Source of the DNA: Mycobacterium kubicae
GTDB taxonomy: Bacteria > Actinomycetota > Actinomycetes > Mycobacteriales > Mycobacteriaceae
Length of the DNA: 64,000 nt
Direction: 5' to 3'
Assembly (NCBI RefSeq): GCF_015689175.1
Contig: NZ_CP065047.1
Coordinates: forward strand, 5,456,001 to 5,520,000
This document shows positions 61,524 through 64,000 of this stretch, in pieces. The notes under the pieces are model-generated. The model did no database searches. It worked only from the letters and a program-made list of their open reading frames with translations, and was not told the origin of the DNA. How positions within the stretch are numbered: position 1 is the first letter of the stretch; the number at the start of each line of letters is the position of its first letter. Position numbers and translations under genes: made by a program.

Positions 61524-61614
61524 ACCGTAGGGCCAGGTCAGGCCTGTTCGGTTGACCCGACTCGGCGTGTCGCGCAGTTAGCTGGCCAACCGCCGTGTAT
61601 TGCGATGGCAGAAG

Positions 61615-62238
61615 TCAGACCGTTTCGGCGACTTTGCCGGCCCGCTCGACCGGCGCCGCCCGCCCGTCGGCCAGGTGATAGACCGCGCCCACGATGCCCA
61701 GCGTTCCCTGGGTGACCCGCTCGGAGATGATGGTCGAACGCGCCACCAACTGCGCGACCGTCTCGCTCACGTGCCGATCCTCGAACTCCTCGGCACTGCT
61801 CAGGCCGTCCTTGCGGCCCACCAGGATGGACGGCATCACCCGCTCCACAACGTCGCGGATGAAACCGGCCGGAACCGAACCGTCCTCGACCGCTCCGACC
61901 GTCGCCTTGACGGCCCCGCAGCTGCGGTGACCAAGTACCACCAGCAGAGGCACATTGAGGACCGCCACCGCGTACTCGAGTGAGCCCAACACGGCGCCAT
62001 CGATCGCCTGCCCGGCGGTGCGAACCACGAAGATGTCACCGAGACCCTGGTCGAAGACCAGTTCGGCCGGCACCCGGCTGTCCGAACATCCGAACACCGC
62101 CGCGATCGGTTGCTGACCCGAGGTGAGACTCTGCCGGCGATCGACATCCTGGTCGGGATGTTCGGGCTTGCCGGCGACGAATCGCTCGTTACCCTCGTTG
62201 AGTGCTTTCCATGCGGTGGCCGGAGTCATGTTGGGCAT
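61615..62238 (-). CDS. canB: Beta-carbonic anhydrase
   Basis: This 207-residue beta-class carbonic anhydrase equals Rv3588c in length. Zinc ligands are visible in FGCSDSRVPAE (Cys about 51, with the Asp/Arg dyad) and GHRSCGAVKA (His about 104, Cys about 107). It interconverts CO2 and bicarbonate. The ATG at 62238 was chosen by family length; the frame is open 89 codons further but lies opposite mutY. Its start codon overlaps the mutY start codon in the shared sequence CATG. Confidence 0.94.
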   Translation of the reverse strand: MPNMTPATAWKALNEGNERFVAGKPEHPDQDVDRRQSLTSGQQPIAAVFGCSDSRVPAELVFDQGLGDIFVVRTAGQAIDGAVLGSLEYAVAVLNVPLLVVLGHRSCGAVKATVGAVEDGSVPAGFIRDVVERVMPSILVGRKDGLSSAEEFEDRHVSETVAQLVARSTIISERVTQGTLGIVGAVYHLADGRAAPVERAGKVAETV

Positions 62239-63148
62239 GGCACACATTGTGCCGGACCGGCCGGTGACGGGTGCGGGAAACATACCAGTCACCAATCTTC
62301 TTGCCTGGTATGAGCAATCGAGTCGCGATCTGCCGTGGCGGGCGCCCGGTGTCAGCGCCTGGCAGATCCTGGTCAGCGAGTTCATGCTGCAGCAGACGCC
62401 GGTATCTCGGGTGCTGCCGATCTGGTCGCAGTGGGTGCGGCGGTGGCCGACCCCGTCGGCCACCGCCGCGGCCAGTGCCGCAGACGTGCTGCGAGCTTGG
62501 GGCAAACTCGGCTATCCGAGACGGGCCAAGCGACTGCACGAGTGCGCCACCGTCATTGCCCGCGACCATGACGATCGCGTTCCCGACGACGTGGACACCT
62601 TGTTGACCCTGCCCGGTGTCGGCAGTTACACCGCACGGGCGGTGGCATGCTTCGCTTACCGCCAGCGGGTGCCGGTGGTGGACACCAATGTGCGCCGCGT
62701 GGTGGCTCGCGCCGTGCACGGCCGCGCCGACGCCGGCTCACCCTCGGCCACCCGTGACCACGCCGACGTCTCGGCGCTGTTGCCCGACGGTGATGCCGCG
62801 CCGGTGTTCTCGGTGGCACTGATGGAGTTGGGCGCCCTGGTCTGCACCGCTCGGGCGCCGCGGTGCGGCTCGTGCCCACTGGATGCGTGCGCGTGGCGGA
62901 GGGCGGGCTCCCCTCCCGCCTCAGGTCCGCCGCGCCGGGTTCAGCGCTACGCCGGTACCGACCGTCAGGTACGCGGTCGACTGCTGGATGTGTTGCGTGC
63001 CAACGATTGTGCGGTCACGCGCGCCGAGCTCGACGTTGCCTGGCGCAGCGATACCGCGCAGCGCGACCGGGCGCTGTATTCGTTGTTGGCCGATGGCCTG
63101 GTCACCCAGACCGCCGATGGCCGTTTCGCCCTGGCCGGCGAGGAGTAG
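62237..63148 (+). CDS. mutY: MutY, A/G-specific adenine glycosylase
   Basis: This 303-residue glycosylase removes A opposite 8-oxoG. The HhH motif LLTLPGVGSYTARAVACFAY and catalytic Asp in VPVVDTNVRRVVARAVHG are present, as is the active-site EFMLQQTPVSRV near 50. The 4Fe-4S Cys set lies in CTARAPRCGSCPLDACAW. The ATG at 62237 gives the family length, though a GTG further in is possible. The C-terminal MutT-like domain of E. coli MutY is absent, as usual in mycobacteria. Confidence 0.93.
   Translation: MAHIVPDRPVTGAGNIPVTNLLAWYEQSSRDLPWRAPGVSAWQILVSEFMLQQTPVSRVLPIWSQWVRRWPTPSATAAASAADVLRAWGKLGYPRRAKRLHECATVIARDHDDRVPDDVDTLLTLPGVGSYTARAVACFAYRQRVPVVDTNVRRVVARAVHGRADAGSPSATRDHADVSALLPDGDAAPVFSVALMELGALVCTARAPRCGSCPLDACAWRRAGSPPASGPPRRVQRYAGTDRQVRGRLLDVLRANDCAVTRAELDVAWRSDTAQRDRALYSLLADGLVTQTADGRFALAGEE
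62281..62312. repeat. 8-bp inverted repeat upstream of canB, inside mutY
   Basis: CATACCAG (62281-62288) and CTGGTATG (62305-62312) are perfect inverted arms with a 16-base spacer. They lie 43 bases upstream of the canB start and in the first codons of mutY. The arrangement fits an operator for the canB promoter, but no known regulator motif is recognised. Confidence 0.5.
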
Positions 63149-63155
63149 CGCGGGA

Positions 63156-63920
63156 TCACGCTTCGAGGAACTCTTCGACCGCCCGTCGGTAGACATCAGG
63201 TGCTTCGTCGTGCACCAGGTGACCGGCGTCGTAGATCCGCAGATACCCTCTGACGCAGTCAGTTTCGGACATCTTGCGCATCTGGCCGGTTGGGGTGACG
63301 GAGTTGCCGGCCTCGATCAGCAGCGTGGGCGCGCGCACCGCGCGCCACTGCGTCCAGTAATCACGGGTGCCCCACTGCGCGGCGATCTCGATCCATCGCG
63401 AGGTGTGGCCGTGTAACCGCCACCCGGTGTCGGTCCGGTCGAATGCTTCCAGGAAATATTGACCCGCGACGGGCCCGAATTCGGCGTAAACCTGTTCGGC
63501 AGAACCGAATTCGACTGGCAAGGCGTGCAACCATGGTTCCCATGGGCCGGTGGTGCGGCCCCGGAAATCCGGCGCCATGTCTTCGACCACCAGGGCGGTC
63601 ACCAAGTCCGGACGCCGGGCGGCCAGACACCACGAGTGCAGGGCACCCATGGAGTGCCCCACCAACCTGGCCGGCACCCCCAACCCGCTGACCGCGTCCT
63701 CGAGATCGGCGACGAAGCGTTCGGTGCTGATGGGGTGTGGGTCTTCGACGTCACGCCCCCGGTGCCACGGCGCGTCATAGGTGTACACGCTGCCCAGCTC
63801 GGTCAGCCAAGGAAGCTGCCGCGACCAGGTGGTGCCCCGCCCCATCAATCCGTGCACCAGGACCACCGGCTCGCCCCTCCCACCGCGATGGGTCAGCAGA
63901 TCGCTGGACATGCCCGGCAC
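63156..63920 (-). CDS. Alpha/beta hydrolase (Rv3591c type)
   Basis: This 254-residue alpha/beta hydrolase has the oxyanion segment VVLVHGLMGRGTTWSRQL near 20, the nucleophile elbow VGHSMGALHSW (Ser about 90), and a C-terminal His in DAGHLVHDEAP. The lid is short. Substrate unknown. It is convergent with mutY (7 bases apart) and divergent from mhuD with only 14 bases between start codons, so the promoters must overlap or lie inside the genes. PE_PGRS58, found here in the H37Rv order I recall, is absent. Confidence 0.88.
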   Translation of the reverse strand: MPGMSSDLLTHRGGRGEPVVLVHGLMGRGTTWSRQLPWLTELGSVYTYDAPWHRGRDVEDPHPISTERFVADLEDAVSGLGVPARLVGHSMGALHSWCLAARRPDLVTALVVEDMAPDFRGRTTGPWEPWLHALPVEFGSAEQVYAEFGPVAGQYFLEAFDRTDTGWRLHGHTSRWIEIAAQWGTRDYWTQWRAVRAPTLLIEAGNSVTPTGQMRKMSETDCVRGYLRIYDAGHLVHDEAPDVYRRAVEEFLEA

Positions 63921-63934
63921 GGTAACCTAGCGGC

Positions 63935-64000
63935 ATGCCAGTGGTGAAGATAAACGCAATCGAGGTGCCCGCCGACGCTGGCCCTGAGCTGGAAAAGCGC
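63935..64000 (+). CDS. mhuD: MhuD heme-degrading monooxygenase, first 22 codons
   Basis: The window ends inside this gene. The 22 visible residues start MPVVKINAIEVPADAG and follow the N-terminus of Rv3592 (MhuD), the enzyme that opens heme to mycobilin and releases iron. The ATG at 63935 lies 14 bases from the divergent hydrolase start. The rest of the gene cannot be judged. Confidence 0.85.
   Translation, partial: MPVVKINAIEVPADAGPELEKR

Overview
The window is high-GC actinobacterial DNA from a slow-growing Mycobacterium close to the M. tuberculosis complex. The evidence is near-identity of many proteins to M. tuberculosis H37Rv families, the presence of PE and PE_PGRS genes, and gene order that follows H37Rv Rv3540c to Rv3592 (gene order recalled from memory, not searched). 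The exact species cannot be fixed from sequence reading; an M. kansasii / M. marinum-like organism fits.

Positions 1-41011 hold the distal part of the cholesterol catabolic regulon. Side-chain genes come first: ltp2-chsH1-chsH2-fadE29-fadE28-cyp125 on the minus strand and fadA5 divergent from it, sharing a KstR-type operator. HIP (C/D-ring) genes follow: two SDRs, echA20, ipdA, ipdB, ipdC, fadA6, kstR2, ipdF, fadE30, fadD3, fadE31-33 and aspB, with three KstR2-type palindromes. Then come nat, the ring A/B genes hsaB-hsaC-hsaD-hsaA, kshB, fadE34 and the master repressor gene kstR, with three more KstR-type sites. A LacI-family repressor gene closes this part. Together these genes encode side-chain removal (Cyp125, FadE34, FadA5, ChsE1/E2, ChsH1/H2, Ltp2), 9-alpha-hydroxylation (KshB), ring A cleavage (HsaA-D) and breakdown of the HIP remnant (FadD3 to FadA6).

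Several genes interrupt the recalled H37Rv order: an NTF2-like protein gene and a methyltransferase gene around ddn; a PE_PGRS gene with an aspartic-protease-like C-terminus where fdxB/Rv3555c would be; a proline-rich membrane protein gene where PPE64 would be; a coiled-coil membrane protein gene between nat and hsaB; and a DUF559 gene plus an IS30-family element upstream of fadE34.

Positions 41072-47449 carry a zinc/manganese-type ABC transporter (znuA-znuC-znuB-like) behind a Zur-like palindrome, then lppH, a pxpA-like gene, a metallo-beta-lactamase-like gene and an ArsB-type permease gene. Positions 47456-53177 carry accessory genes: a short PE gene, a large LuxR-family ATPase regulator gene, a divergent FAD oxidoreductase gene and a secreted phosphodiesterase gene. 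An exact 19-bp inverted repeat lies in front of both the PE gene and the regulator/oxidoreductase pair, suggesting a small self-contained regulatory circuit.

Positions 53178-64000 return to conserved housekeeping genes: rlmB, cysS1, ispF, ispD, carD, lpqE, radA, disA, an Rv3587c-like gene, canB, mutY, an alpha/beta hydrolase gene and the first 22 codons of mhuD. No tRNA, rRNA or CRISPR array was seen.
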